Below are positions 32,460 to 42,703 of a stretch of 64,000 nt of DNA, in pieces. The DNA is from Candidatus Sphingomonas phytovorans. Its GTDB lineage: Bacteria > Pseudomonadota > Alphaproteobacteria > Sphingomonadales > Sphingomonadaceae. The notes under the pieces were generated by a model, which saw nothing but the letters and a program-made list of their open reading frames with translations, ran no database searches and was not told the DNA's origin. Each line of letters begins with the position of its first letter. Positions within the stretch are counted from its first letter, which is position 1. The stretch is from contig CP119314.1 in the NCBI GenBank assembly GCA_029202385.1, positions 312,501-376,500 on the forward strand. The letters run 5' to 3'. Both the position numbers and the translations under genes were made by a program.

Positions 32460-33130
32460 ACGGACATGCCTTCGAGAGTAGGAATCAGCGAATCATAGTG
32501 ATCGATTATCCGGTCCGCGCCTAGCTCCTCGACTGGCTGCAACAGGAAACCGAAGCTGACAGCGATGCTCGGCACGCCGGCATTCTTCGCCGCCATGACG
32601 TCATAGATCGAATCGCCGACAAAGGCAGCGCGGCCGCCGCCGAGCCGCCGGATCATCTCGTCGATCGGCGCACGATGCGGCTTGGCGAAGCCCTTGCCCA
32701 TGGTGTCGCCGCCGATCAGCGTGTCGAACCGGTCGCGCAGGCCCAGCTCGCCCAGCAGCTTTTCCGCCAGCGCTTCGAACTTGTTGGTCACGACCGCCGT
32801 CTTCACGCCCATTGCTCTGAGCCCTTCGACCGCCGCTACCGCGCCGGGAAAGGGGCGGCTCTCCACTGCGATATGCGCCTCGTAATAGCCGAGCAGCAGC
32901 TTGTAGAGCCGCCGGAATTCCTCGTCGCTGCAGCCGCCGGTCGCCGCCAGGGTTCGCTCCAGCATCACCTTGGCGCCTGCGCCGACCATCGGCTTGACCT
33001 GCTCGATCGTCAGCAGCTCTCGTCCGGCCTCGGCCAGCGTGTGGTTCACCGCCGCGCTAAGGTCCCCGATCGTGTCGAGAAAGGTCCCGTCCAGGTCGAA
33101 ACCGACAATATCGAATGAAAATGTCGTCAT
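32456..33130 (-). CDS. gph: HAD-superfamily phosphoglycolate phosphatase
   Basis: The 224-residue HAD hydrolase has motif I IVGFDLDGTFLDT with nucleophile Asp12 and Asp14, motif II around TAVVTNKFE, and the motif III/IV region KPHRAPIDEMI plus AAFVGDSIYDVMAA. The helical cap (about 20-90) is of the Gph type. It hydrolyses 2-phosphoglycolate formed in DNA repair or oxygenation; other small phosphates cannot be excluded. It overlaps the VanZ gene and is divergent from glmU. Confidence 0.88.
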   Translation of the reverse strand: MTTFSFDIVGFDLDGTFLDTIGDLSAAVNHTLAEAGRELLTIEQVKPMVGAGAKVMLERTLAATGGCSDEEFRRLYKLLLGYYEAHIAVESRPFPGAVAAVEGLRAMGVKTAVVTNKFEALAEKLLGELGLRDRFDTLIGGDTMGKGFAKPHRAPIDEMIRRLGGGRAAFVGDSIYDVMAAKNAGVPSIAVSFGFLLQPVEELGADRIIDHYDSLIPTLEGMSV

Positions 33131-33248
33131 GGCATGTTCGCCTGCCAGCCGGGCTATGGAATTGGCAAGACAATCATGGCACTGGCTTTCCGTATCGGGA
33201 CGTTTTTTCCGCTAGTCCCCGGCGCGATCGGAGTAGGTTTCAGGCACC

Positions 33249-34607
33249 GTGACCAATCGACCTGTCGCCGCGATCATCCTTGCCGCCGGCAAGGGCACGC
33301 GCATGAAATCCGACCTGCACAAGGTGCTTCACCCGATCGCGGGGCGGCCCATGCTGCTTCACCTGATCGACAGTGTGTCGGCGCTGGAACCCGAACGCAC
33401 CGTGGTGGTGACAGGCGCCGGGCGCGAGCAGGTCGAGGCCGCAGTGTCCCCGCTCGGCGTGATGACCGTCGTGCAGGGCGAACAGCTCGGCACGGCTCAT
33501 GCGGTGCACCAGGCCGAAGAGGCGATGGGCGGCTTCGCGGGTGATATCCTGATCCTTTATGGCGATGTGCCGCTTGTCACCAGCGCCACCATGGCGCGCA
33601 TGCTGGAACGCCTGCACGGTGTAGATAAGCCTGCCACAGTCGTGCTCGGCTTCCGCCCGGTCGATCCCGCTGCCTATGGCCGGGTGATCGCCGATGGCGA
33701 CGGACGTATCGTGAAGATGGTCGAATATAAGGATGCGACCCCCGGGGAACGCGCCGAGACGCTCTGCAACTCGGGCCTGATGGCGGTGCGCGGCGAGGAT
33801 CTGTTCGCGCTGCTCGCCCGGGTGGGCAATGACAATGCCGCCGGCGAATTCTACCTGCCCGATATCGTCATGCTCGCGGCCGAGGATGGCCGCTCTTCGG
33901 CAGTGATCGAGACCGATGCGGTCGAGGTCGCGGGCGTCAACAGCCGCGGCGAACTGGCGGTGGTGGAGGCGAGCTGGCAGCACGGTCGGCGCGCGCGCGC
34001 CATGGCTGAGGGGGCAACCCTGATCGCGCCTGAAACCGTGTGGTTCGCCTATGATACGTGGATCGGTCGCGACGTCGTGATCGAACCTAATGTCTTTTTC
34101 GGCCCCGGTGTCAGCATCGCCGACGGTGCGGTGATCCACGGCTTCAGCCATATCGAAGGCGCGACAATCGGCTTGAAGGCCGAGGTCGGCCCCTATGCCC
34201 GGCTCCGCCCGGGCGCGGTGCTGGGCGAGAAGGCGAAGGTCGGCAATTTCGTCGAGATGAAGAAGGCGGTGCTCGGCCCGGGTGCAAAGGCCAGCCACCT
34301 TACCTATCTGGGCGATGCGGAGGTCGGCGCGGGCGCGAACATCGGCGCTGGCACGATCACCTGCAACTATGACGGCTATTTCAAATACAAGACCGTGATC
34401 GGCGAGGGCGCCTTTATCGGATCGAACAGCGCCCTGGTCGCACCGGTCACGATCGGCGCGGGGGCGATGGTTGCCGCCGGATCGGTTATCACGAGGAACG
34501 TCGAGGCGGATGCGCTGGCGATCGCTCGGAGCAAGCAGGAGGCCAGGCCCGGGCGCGCCAGGCGCTTTCGCGACGTGATGGCGGCGGAGAAGGCCGCGAA
34601 GAAATGA
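33249..34607 (+). CDS. glmU: Bifunctional GlcNAc-1-phosphate uridylyltransferase / glucosamine-1-phosphate acetyltransferase
   Basis: The 452-residue enzyme makes UDP-GlcNAc for peptidoglycan and lipopolysaccharide. The N-terminal pyrophosphorylase domain (about 1-230) begins with the nucleotide-binding loop LAAGKGTRMKSDLHKVLHP. The C-terminal left-handed beta-helix acetyltransferase domain (about 250-450) shows hexapeptide repeats, GAGTITCNYDGYFKYKT and a C-terminal ARPGRARRF. The start is a GTG at 33249. glmS follows 157 bp later, so the two UDP-GlcNAc genes are neighbours, separated by an inverted-repeat element. Confidence 0.96.
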   Translation: MTNRPVAAIILAAGKGTRMKSDLHKVLHPIAGRPMLLHLIDSVSALEPERTVVVTGAGREQVEAAVSPLGVMTVVQGEQLGTAHAVHQAEEAMGGFAGDILILYGDVPLVTSATMARMLERLHGVDKPATVVLGFRPVDPAAYGRVIADGDGRIVKMVEYKDATPGERAETLCNSGLMAVRGEDLFALLARVGNDNAAGEFYLPDIVMLAAEDGRSSAVIETDAVEVAGVNSRGELAVVEASWQHGRRARAMAEGATLIAPETVWFAYDTWIGRDVVIEPNVFFGPGVSIADGAVIHGFSHIEGATIGLKAEVGPYARLRPGAVLGEKAKVGNFVEMKKAVLGPGAKASHLTYLGDAEVGAGANIGAGTITCNYDGYFKYKTVIGEGAFIGSNSALVAPVTIGAGAMVAAGSVITRNVEADALAIARSKQEARPGRARRFRDVMAAEKAAKK

Positions 34608-34611
34608 TTTT

Positions 34612-34753
34612 CTCCCCTCCCTGAAGGGAGGGGCAGGGGGTGGGTAGCGAGCGCAGCGAGCCTTCCACCCTCACCGTAAAAGCGCCGCCCGGGGGTATCG
34701 AGCCTCCGGCGCCGCTGACCCACCCCAAGCCCTTCCCTTTCAGGGAAGGGGGA
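34612..34753. repeat. Inverted-repeat element between glmU and glmS
   Basis: CTCCCCTCCC-TGA-AGGGAGGGG (34612-34633) forms a hairpin at the left end, and a related palindrome with CCCTTCCC and GGGAAGGG (34730-34750) lies at the right end. The inner sequence GGGGGTGGGT near 34636 also pairs with ACCCACCCC near 34718, so the whole 140-bp unit is a nested inverted repeat. It resembles a REP-type or MITE-like dispersed element. Its right end abuts the glmS ribosome-binding site. Confidence 0.55.
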
Positions 34754-34764
34754 GATTGCAAGCT

Positions 34765-36588
<1,824 letters not shown>

Positions 36589-36634
36589 CTGCCCCTGTCT
36601 CGAGAGGATTTGGGCGAATCCACCTCCTCCACTG

Positions 36635-36739
36635 CTTCCCCGGCGAAGGCCGGGGTCCAGTGGGGAGACGTCTTTGGATAGGGTTGCGCGTCGTTACATC
36701 GACTTTCCTGACTGGATCCCGCCCTTCGCCGGGGAAGGT
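36635..36739. repeat. Inverted repeat downstream of glmS
   Basis: The left arm CTTCCCCGGCGAAGGC, GGGGTCCAG (36635-36660) is the inverse of the right arm CTGGATCCCG, CCCTTCGCCGGGGAAG (36712-36738), with a 51-bp loop. The left arm also contains its own small hairpin CCCCGGCGAAGGCCGGGG. This GGCGAAGGCCGGGGTCCAG unit looks like a dispersed extragenic palindrome. It fills most of the 230-bp gap between the convergent glmS and radical SAM genes. Confidence 0.6.
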
Positions 36740-36818
36740 ATAAGACAGGCCTCGAATAACCTCGGCGGCGATTACAGCGACGCGCCGGCACAGCCCCCGC
36801 TGGCGCTGTCGATCAGGT

Positions 36819-38660
36819 TTACAACGACGAGGCTTCGGCCATCATGGGAACGCGCGCTCGGTTCGGCTCCGCTGATGCCCGGCGAACCACCACGCTCAGC
36901 AGCAGATTCTCGTGGTCGATGACATAACGCCGCTGAAGAAGGAAATCGAGATGCTCCGCCACTGCCTCGGGCAGGCCCTCGCGTGGGCGGGGACGCTCCA
37001 GCTGAGCCAGTGCGTTGACCGCCGCGGGAGAAAGCACGGAGAGCGCCTCGCGCGCGATGGGCCGTGTGTCGATGACGACGCCGCCGCCGCTCGCCTTCGT
37101 TTCCAGAAGCAGAAGTGGACGCTGCGCACGCAGCCACAAACGCTTCCAATGATCCACGCTGTCGCGAAACTCTTTCACCAGCGCCGTGTCCGAGAGGAAC
37201 TCGGTCGTGTAGATGCCGTCGAAATGATAGGCGATCTCGTCGAGAGGCGCGTCTGACGGATAGAGGCCCCGATAGATCTCGAACGGCTTGATCTCGGGAA
37301 TGCCCAGGCGCTCGTGATCGTCGAAATTCGGGCTGAACCGGTCGATCATGATCTCGGAGATGCCGTCAGGCGGCCGGAAATGCACGATTGCCGGAAAGAT
37401 GGCGAGCATGTCGCGATAATTCTGCTGAGTCTCGCCCGGGAAGCCGTAGATCAGGTTCCAGCCGGCGCGCATGCCGTGCTTGGCGCTGCTGCGCAACAGC
37501 ATGATGTTCTGGTGCGCCGAAACGCCTTTGCGCATCAATTTCAGGACCGGTGTCGACAAGGATTCGACACCCGGCTGGATGCTGTAGACACCGGCCGTGC
37601 GCATCAGGGCCACTTGCTCTTCCTTGAGGTTCGCCTTCACCTCGTAGAACAATTTCGGCGGGCGGGGCATGGCAGCCAGCTGAGGCAGCACAGTCGCGAA
37701 ATAGGAATTCGGGATGATGTTGTCGGCCGTGCGGATCGGTCGGCCGTCCCATCGCTCATCGAGCGCGGTGAGCTCCCGCACAACCCGCTCGGACCCCTTT
37801 TCGCGGAAATTCATGCTTGCCTGGTTGAGGCCGCAGAAGATGCAATGATGCTTGGCGCCCCACCAGCAGCCGCGCGACGACTCATATGTCACATATCCGG
37901 GAAGCTCTGGCGGCAGCCGCCCGGCGTCCTGCTGCTCTCGCAACGCGGCGATGAAGTCGGAGAAATCGGCGTCAGGCGAGTCGGCCATGTTCTGCAATGG
38001 CGCGCACTCGACGATTCGCCCGGCAGGGCGCTCGCCCCTGCGTAGATAGGCCTCGCAGAAATCCGGAAAGGCGACATCCGCCTCGCCGTCGAAGAAATAA
38101 TCGACACAGTCGAATATCGGCGCAAGCGCTTTCGCCATCACGCCGGTGACGTTGGCGCCGCCCATCACGATCAGCGCGTCGGGCAGGGCGGCGCGTACCC
38201 GCCGCGCAATGGCGAACGCCGACATATTCTGCTGGAACATGTTGGTGATGCCGACGATGCGCGGCTTCTTGGCGGCGATCGCCTGCACGACCTCGTCAAG
38301 ATGCGGTCCGACGGCAGGCGCGACGCTCGCGATTAGATCGAGCATTTGCGGGTGCTCGATGCCTTCGGGAATGCGTGCGAGGGTCTCAGGCGGATACGCG
38401 TGCGGCTTGAAAATATACTCGCCCGGCTGCTTGCGCACCAACGTGCCGCAAATCGTCTCGTAGAGTTCGTAGCCGATGCGCGCTCCCATCAACACGCTGG
38501 CATAGACCGCCCCGACACGGAAACCCCGCTGCCGGCAGGCCGCGATCAGAACGGAGGTACCGAGGGGTGTCAGATTCAGCGTATCGAACGCTGGTACGAC
38601 AATACAGAGGTCGGTTTCCGTTTCCAATTTCCTCGTTCCTCCCAAGAACGGCCGCTTCAT
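36819..38660 (-). CDS. B12-binding radical SAM enzyme of the RiPP-maturation type (rSAM_ocin_1-like)
   Basis: From ATG 38660 the protein has 613 residues. The first 220 form a cobalamin-binding-like Rossmann region (VVPAFDTLNLTPLGTSVLIA, IVMGGANVTGV). The radical SAM part begins with the signature SSRGCWWGAKHHCIFCGLN, in which Cys265, Cys273 and Cys276 ligate the 4Fe-4S cluster with the spacing C-x7-C-x2-C. This CWWG-x4-CxFCG form, followed by MNFREKGSERVVREL, is characteristic of RiPP maturation radical SAM protein 1, which C-methylates peptide precursors. The frame extends upstream to 38981 and in-frame ATGs occur at 38708 and 38711, so the start is not certain. No RiPP precursor or partner enzyme is evident next to it; a weak candidate is listed at 38803-38922. 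Confidence 0.85.
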   Translation of the reverse strand: MKRPFLGGTRKLETETDLCIVVPAFDTLNLTPLGTSVLIAACRQRGFRVGAVYASVLMGARIGYELYETICGTLVRKQPGEYIFKPHAYPPETLARIPEGIEHPQMLDLIASVAPAVGPHLDEVVQAIAAKKPRIVGITNMFQQNMSAFAIARRVRAALPDALIVMGGANVTGVMAKALAPIFDCVDYFFDGEADVAFPDFCEAYLRRGERPAGRIVECAPLQNMADSPDADFSDFIAALREQQDAGRLPPELPGYVTYESSRGCWWGAKHHCIFCGLNQASMNFREKGSERVVRELTALDERWDGRPIRTADNIIPNSYFATVLPQLAAMPRPPKLFYEVKANLKEEQVALMRTAGVYSIQPGVESLSTPVLKLMRKGVSAHQNIMLLRSSAKHGMRAGWNLIYGFPGETQQNYRDMLAIFPAIVHFRPPDGISEIMIDRFSPNFDDHERLGIPEIKPFEIYRGLYPSDAPLDEIAYHFDGIYTTEFLSDTALVKEFRDSVDHWKRLWLRAQRPLLLLETKASGGGVVIDTRPIAREALSVLSPAAVNALAQLERPRPREGLPEAVAEHLDFLLQRRYVIDHENLLLSVVVRRASAEPNRARVPMMAEASSL

Positions 38661-38802
38661 CGCGGGGCCCCTGATCCTGTACGACTGCCCCTGCCTTTCG
38701 GCAATCATCATCGGCCCCGGGCCATATACTTTAGGCGTATGCGAGGCACTGCTTGAGAAAAACTGCACCCGATCTTGGCTGCATCGGGATAGTCTGGGGA
38801 AT

Positions 38803-38922
38803 TTATTGCCCGGAACGCCAGCCGCGCTTGAACTTGTGCCGGCCGTATACGTCCGTACGGAAGGCGATACGGGTCTCGGTCGGCAGCGCGATGAGAGAGG
38901 TCGGATAGGCCGGTAGCTGCAC
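38803..38922 (-). CDS. Possible small ORF upstream of the radical SAM gene
   Basis: A GTG at 38922 opens 39 codons, beginning MQLPAYPTSLIALPTETRIA and ending with the basic tail GRHKFKRGWRSGQ. It lies between the stop of the 38945 gene and the radical SAM gene on the same strand, and fills an otherwise empty gap. A GAGG lies 14 bases before the GTG, too far for a good ribosome site, and a promoter-like sequence lies between it and the radical SAM start. It is offered only as a candidate precursor peptide. Confidence 0.2.
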   Translation of the reverse strand: MQLPAYPTSLIALPTETRIAFRTDVYGRHKFKRGWRSGQ

Positions 38923-38944
38923 GGGCAGCGCGATTGCCTCGTCT

Positions 38945-39886
38945 TTATTGTGGTGCCTCTGCGGTCGAGACGACAAGGCAATCCGCCGATGTGCAGGGGG
39001 CTTCGGGTGGTTCCGGGTGCTCGATCCGCACGCTATAGGCAAGCTTGTCGGCGCTGGCCGATGTGATCGTCACCAGAATGTCCCTGATATGGGCCTGTTT
39101 GACACCGACAGGGAAGGTTTCGATCTGGCCACTGCCGGCATGGACGAGGTCGGAGATCGAATAGCCGCGTACCTCGAACTGGAGCTCGCCCTTCCGGATG
39201 CCTTGATAGGCGATATCATATATCCGGCCCACCTCGTCCGGCGAATAGGCGCTTGGGTCAGGTATCACGGGCCCCACGCTGTAATCGCGCGGCGGCACGA
39301 TGGCGTCGCCCGTCCGGGCGACCTGGGCTGCACCGAAACTCGCGGTCGCCGGCGCTGTCGACCGAATGATGGGCACGGCCGGATTGGCTGCCATCTGGTC
39401 GTGCAGCGCCCGGGCGGGCTCGCCATTCGATGCCCACAGCGCCCTGGCGAAGGCGATGTCGTCGATTGCTATCGGAAAGGCGACGAGACCGGCGCGACCG
39501 GTTTCCGATGCACAGACAAACGCCAGTTCGCCCGTCGCCACCCTGTCGTCGGGGGAGACGTCCTCGAGCGTCGCCCGGGGACGGGTGGATGTATCGATCT
39601 TGCGGTCGGCGGGATCGTGCCGTTCGATCCCCATCCAGCCCGACTGGTGCTTGCGGCAATCGCTCTGCATGTAGAGACGGCGCGTTTCGATGACCCGGCC
39701 GCCTTCTCCGGCGACCTCCAGCGACCAATAGGTTACCGTGTCGCCGGCCCGTTCGATGGAACTCGCCTCGACGAAGGTGACGCGATCGGCATCGTGCCCG
39801 ACATACCACCATGGTGCCGCGAAGGCCGGAAGGCTGGCGCAGGAACAGACCAGTGCCGACAGCCCGGATATGATACGCGTCCGCAT
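38945..39886 (-). CDS. Secreted protein, surface-adhesin-E-like N-terminal region
   Basis: From ATG 39886 (GGAGAAGGCC directly before it) the 313-residue protein starts with a signal peptide ending PAFAA. Residues about 25-130 (WWYVGHDADRVTFVEASSIE, GDTVTYWSLEVAGEGGRVIE, then a Cys pair across SDCRKH and FVCASE) resemble the short domain called surface-adhesin E in annotation pipelines. The C-terminal part (about 190-313) has no recognisable domain; it contains IRKGELQFEVRGYSI and a final Cys pair in APCTSADCLVV. It is probably periplasmic. It lies next to the serine hydrolase gene (39974), also leftward. Confidence 0.7.
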   Translation of the reverse strand: MRTRIISGLSALVCSCASLPAFAAPWWYVGHDADRVTFVEASSIERAGDTVTYWSLEVAGEGGRVIETRRLYMQSDCRKHQSGWMGIERHDPADRKIDTSTRPRATLEDVSPDDRVATGELAFVCASETGRAGLVAFPIAIDDIAFARALWASNGEPARALHDQMAANPAVPIIRSTAPATASFGAAQVARTGDAIVPPRDYSVGPVIPDPSAYSPDEVGRIYDIAYQGIRKGELQFEVRGYSISDLVHAGSGQIETFPVGVKQAHIRDILVTITSASADKLAYSVRIEHPEPPEAPCTSADCLVVSTAEAPQ

Positions 39887-39973
39887 GGCCTTCTCCCGCA
39901 TCCTGCGAAGCGCTTGATGCACATCGGCGACGCAAGCAACAGAATTTATGGGAGCAATTTTCGCGGGCCAGGC

Positions 39974-41734
39974 TCAGTCGACGGCCGGCAGGATATATTT
40001 GGGCGTGTAGATTTCCTGCGGCACGTACATCACCTTGTCGCTGTAATTGCCGCCGAAGATCGCGACCACGAGATCAAGCGCGGGGACGACCATCACGACC
40101 TGTCCGCCATTGCCCGCCGCATAATAGGCCGCCAGCTTCCTGCCCTTGTAGGGCAGGTCGATGCCCCACCAGAAATACCCATAGTGAAGGCCGCGCATCT
40201 CGCGGATCGGGGCGGTTGATCGCTTTGCCCATGCCGTGCTCACGATGCGGCGGCCATGCCAGACGCCGCCGTCGAGCATCATCTGGCCCAGCTTCATGAA
40301 GTCGCGCGGGATAAACTGCGCACCGCCGCCCATATAGGGCTGCCCGGTCGGCTGCACATTGAGCGCATAGCGTCCGAACTGCATCGGGCGGGCGATCAGC
40401 CGGTCGAAACTGTCCTCCAGCCTGGTGCCGGTCGCTTTGGCCAGTACGCCCCCGGCCAAATTGGGGTTGGTGCTGCAATAGATCGCCGCCTCGCCCGGCG
40501 CCGCCGCCATCGGCAGGTCGAGCGCATAGCGGTACCAGTCAGGCTGCGCGTCCTGATTCTGCATCACATCCTCATTGCCCGGTGCCTTGGGGTCGCGGTC
40601 GTCGCAGTGAAAGCCGGAGGACATGGTCATCAGATGTTCCAGCGTCATTGCCCGCTTGCGTGGTTCCAGGCCGGGCGGGAAAGTGCCGTCGTCCATCATG
40701 CCGTACACCGGCGTCGCGGGGCTCAACCTGGCGCCGTTCTGGATGGCGGCACCGATCAGCACCGAGGTCATGCTCTTCGCCGCTGACCGTGTGTCGTGCA
40801 GTTGGGTGCCGTCCTGCCCGTGGAAATATTCCTCCAGCACAAGCTTGCCGTGCCGGGCGATCAGCACGCCGTGAATGTCCTGCGCGTGCACCGAATCCAT
40901 CGGCGTATCGATCAGCATCTGGACGAACCGCTCGATCGCTGGCCGGGCGATCCCGACCGTATCGAGCGATGCCACTGGCCAGCCGTCACTCCGCGCCAGC
41001 GGCGCGCGATAGGCATAGGGCGCCTTGCCGGGTCGGGGATAGAAATCGCTGTCGTCGCCCGCGCGCCTGAAATCATAAGTGGCGCCACGCCCGGGGATGA
41101 AGATCGACAGCATGTCGTCGTCGGCATTGTAGGTGCCGCCGGTGATCGGCACCTCCTTTTCCGCGCCGCCGGGCTTGCCGAGCAGCGTGACCTTGTCCCC
41201 GTCGCGCGCGATATGCTGCAAGTTGAGGAACCGGCCGATGTTGCGATCCGGGTTGCGCAGGAAAACGCGGGCACCGCCATCGGGATCGGCATCGATCTTG
41301 AGAAACAGCGTGAAGCTGTCATCCAGTGGACTAACCTCACCCCGCCACAGACCGGGGCCATGGGCGACGAGATCGACTGGCGTCAGATACGCGGTGCCGC
41401 TGGTCACGGTGCGTTGCTGCAACCAATGGCCGTGGATGCGATTGCCACTGTCGATCAGGGACCCGCGAAAGCTGCCCTCGCCGTTCGGCAGGGTAAAGGT
41501 GATGGTGTTGCCGTCGGCGGTGACGGTCGCGCGGCGGCCGGCGAGCTCAGCGCGCCAGGACTTGCCGTCGCGCACGATAGTCAGTTCGCCACGGATATCC
41601 GGCCCGAAGCGTTTCTTCGCCTGCCACAAGCCGGCCAGGTCGCTCGATTTTTCGGGAGCGGCGGCGGCCAAGGCGGGGGCGACGGTCAGCCCGGCGGTGA
41701 TCGCTATGGCGGCAGCGCTCTTGAACATACGCAT
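39974..41734 (-). CDS. Secreted serine hydrolase of the beta-lactamase / PBP class C family
   Basis: From ATG 41734 the 586-residue protein has a signal peptide (MRMFKSAAAIAITAGLTVAP, to about residue 25). A beta-rich N-terminal domain (about 30-240) precedes the class C serine hydrolase domain (about 265-586). In that domain the S-x-x-K motif is SAAK in DTRSAAKSMTS, a second motif lies in IYCSTNPNLAG, and GNGGQVVMVVPALDLVV follows. Such enzymes act as esterases, D-aminopeptidases or penicillin-binding-like proteins; the substrate is unknown. The frame runs upstream through the AraC gene region in another frame and is not real there. Confidence 0.85.
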   Translation of the reverse strand: MRMFKSAAAIAITAGLTVAPALAAAAPEKSSDLAGLWQAKKRFGPDIRGELTIVRDGKSWRAELAGRRATVTADGNTITFTLPNGEGSFRGSLIDSGNRIHGHWLQQRTVTSGTAYLTPVDLVAHGPGLWRGEVSPLDDSFTLFLKIDADPDGGARVFLRNPDRNIGRFLNLQHIARDGDKVTLLGKPGGAEKEVPITGGTYNADDDMLSIFIPGRGATYDFRRAGDDSDFYPRPGKAPYAYRAPLARSDGWPVASLDTVGIARPAIERFVQMLIDTPMDSVHAQDIHGVLIARHGKLVLEEYFHGQDGTQLHDTRSAAKSMTSVLIGAAIQNGARLSPATPVYGMMDDGTFPPGLEPRKRAMTLEHLMTMSSGFHCDDRDPKAPGNEDVMQNQDAQPDWYRYALDLPMAAAPGEAAIYCSTNPNLAGGVLAKATGTRLEDSFDRLIARPMQFGRYALNVQPTGQPYMGGGAQFIPRDFMKLGQMMLDGGVWHGRRIVSTAWAKRSTAPIREMRGLHYGYFWWGIDLPYKGRKLAAYYAAGNGGQVVMVVPALDLVVAIFGGNYSDKVMYVPQEIYTPKYILPAVD

Positions 41735-41786
41735 AGGGGGTTCCGATCGGGGGTGTTGCCGGACCCCCTGCAACAAGGGCCTCGCC

Positions 41787-42598
41787 TCAGTCTTGTATCC
41801 GCGCAACATCGCGTTCCCGGCGCCATCCGCTTGGCGTGCTGCGAAAGGCGGAACGAAAGGCGCGGTTGAAATGCGCCTGGTCCGCAAAGCCGGTGGCGCA
41901 GGCGATATCGGCCAGCGACGCGCGCGACGCGCCCAGCATCGCCGCCGCCCGCTCAAGCCGCCGTCCGCGCAGATATTCTCCGGGCGAGCAGGCGAGATAG
42001 CGCCTGAACACACGGGCCAGGTGAACGGGATGCACCCCGGCTTCATTGGCCAGGTCGGCGACGCTCAGATCGGCACGGTCTCCCGTGAAGCTCATCTCGA
42101 ACACGCGGCGCAGCCAGGGCGGAGGGCCCGTCGCGGCGGAGGCTTCGTCAGACGTCGGCGCTTGCACGCTGGCGACCAGTTGATGCGCCCGTCCGTCGAG
42201 TCCGATCGGCGACAACGCCATATCGGCTATCTCCCGGGCAATACAGTGGGCTGTCCAGATCGCATAGGGATCGAGCACCGTGATCGCGCGCGCTTCGTCG
42301 GCAGCCGGCCCGCCGGACACCGCAAGAAAACTTCCCTGGCCGCGATAGAAGCGATCGCGATGCGTGGTGCCGGCCGGGTTGTACACGAGCAGCGGCGTGG
42401 TCGAGGCGATGGGGGCACCGGCGGCGGACGACATGATCGGCCGGCGAGCACCAGCACGAAATGCGCCTCGTCATGGGTGTGGGTCTCCACCTCTTCCTCG
42501 GGCGCGGTTGCGTCGAGGCGGTGGAAGGTGAAACCGGCGGCTTCACGATAGGCGGGGCCCGAGCCCCAGAACTCGTGCCGCGCGCGTCGAATTGGCAA
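41787..42598 (-). pseudogene. AraC-family regulator interrupted by a frameshift
   Basis: The start region (ATG 42598) encodes the N-terminal part of an AraC sensor domain: FHRLDATAPEEEVETHTHDE and AHFVLVLAGR. The frame then turns into a Pro/Arg-rich stretch. The rest continues in the next frame from about 42434 (SSAAGAPIASTTPLLVYNPA, GTTHRDRF) through the sensor domain to an intact C-terminal AraC helix-turn-helix pair (VADLANEAGVHPVHLARVFR and IACATGFADQAHFNRAF). A single missing base near 42434-42441 in the codons after LVLAGR would restore one frame of about 270 residues. It could be a true pseudogene, a sequencing error or programmed frameshifting; without it, no full regulator is made. 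The intact regulator could have controlled the adjacent serine hydrolase gene. Confidence 0.7.
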
Positions 42599-42703
42599 GC
42601 CGAGTCTCCATGCGGCGACCGTCCAGCCGCGCTGCCCTGTCTGTAATACCTGGATAACAGGGGTGGAACGCGCACGAAAGCGCGACGACCGGCTTTTGCG
42701 ATC

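Noticed and set aside
40796..41869. 357-codon plus-strand ORF opposite the serine hydrolase
   Set aside because: The minus strand encodes a signal peptide and S-x-x-K motif, and the plus frame shows no domain.
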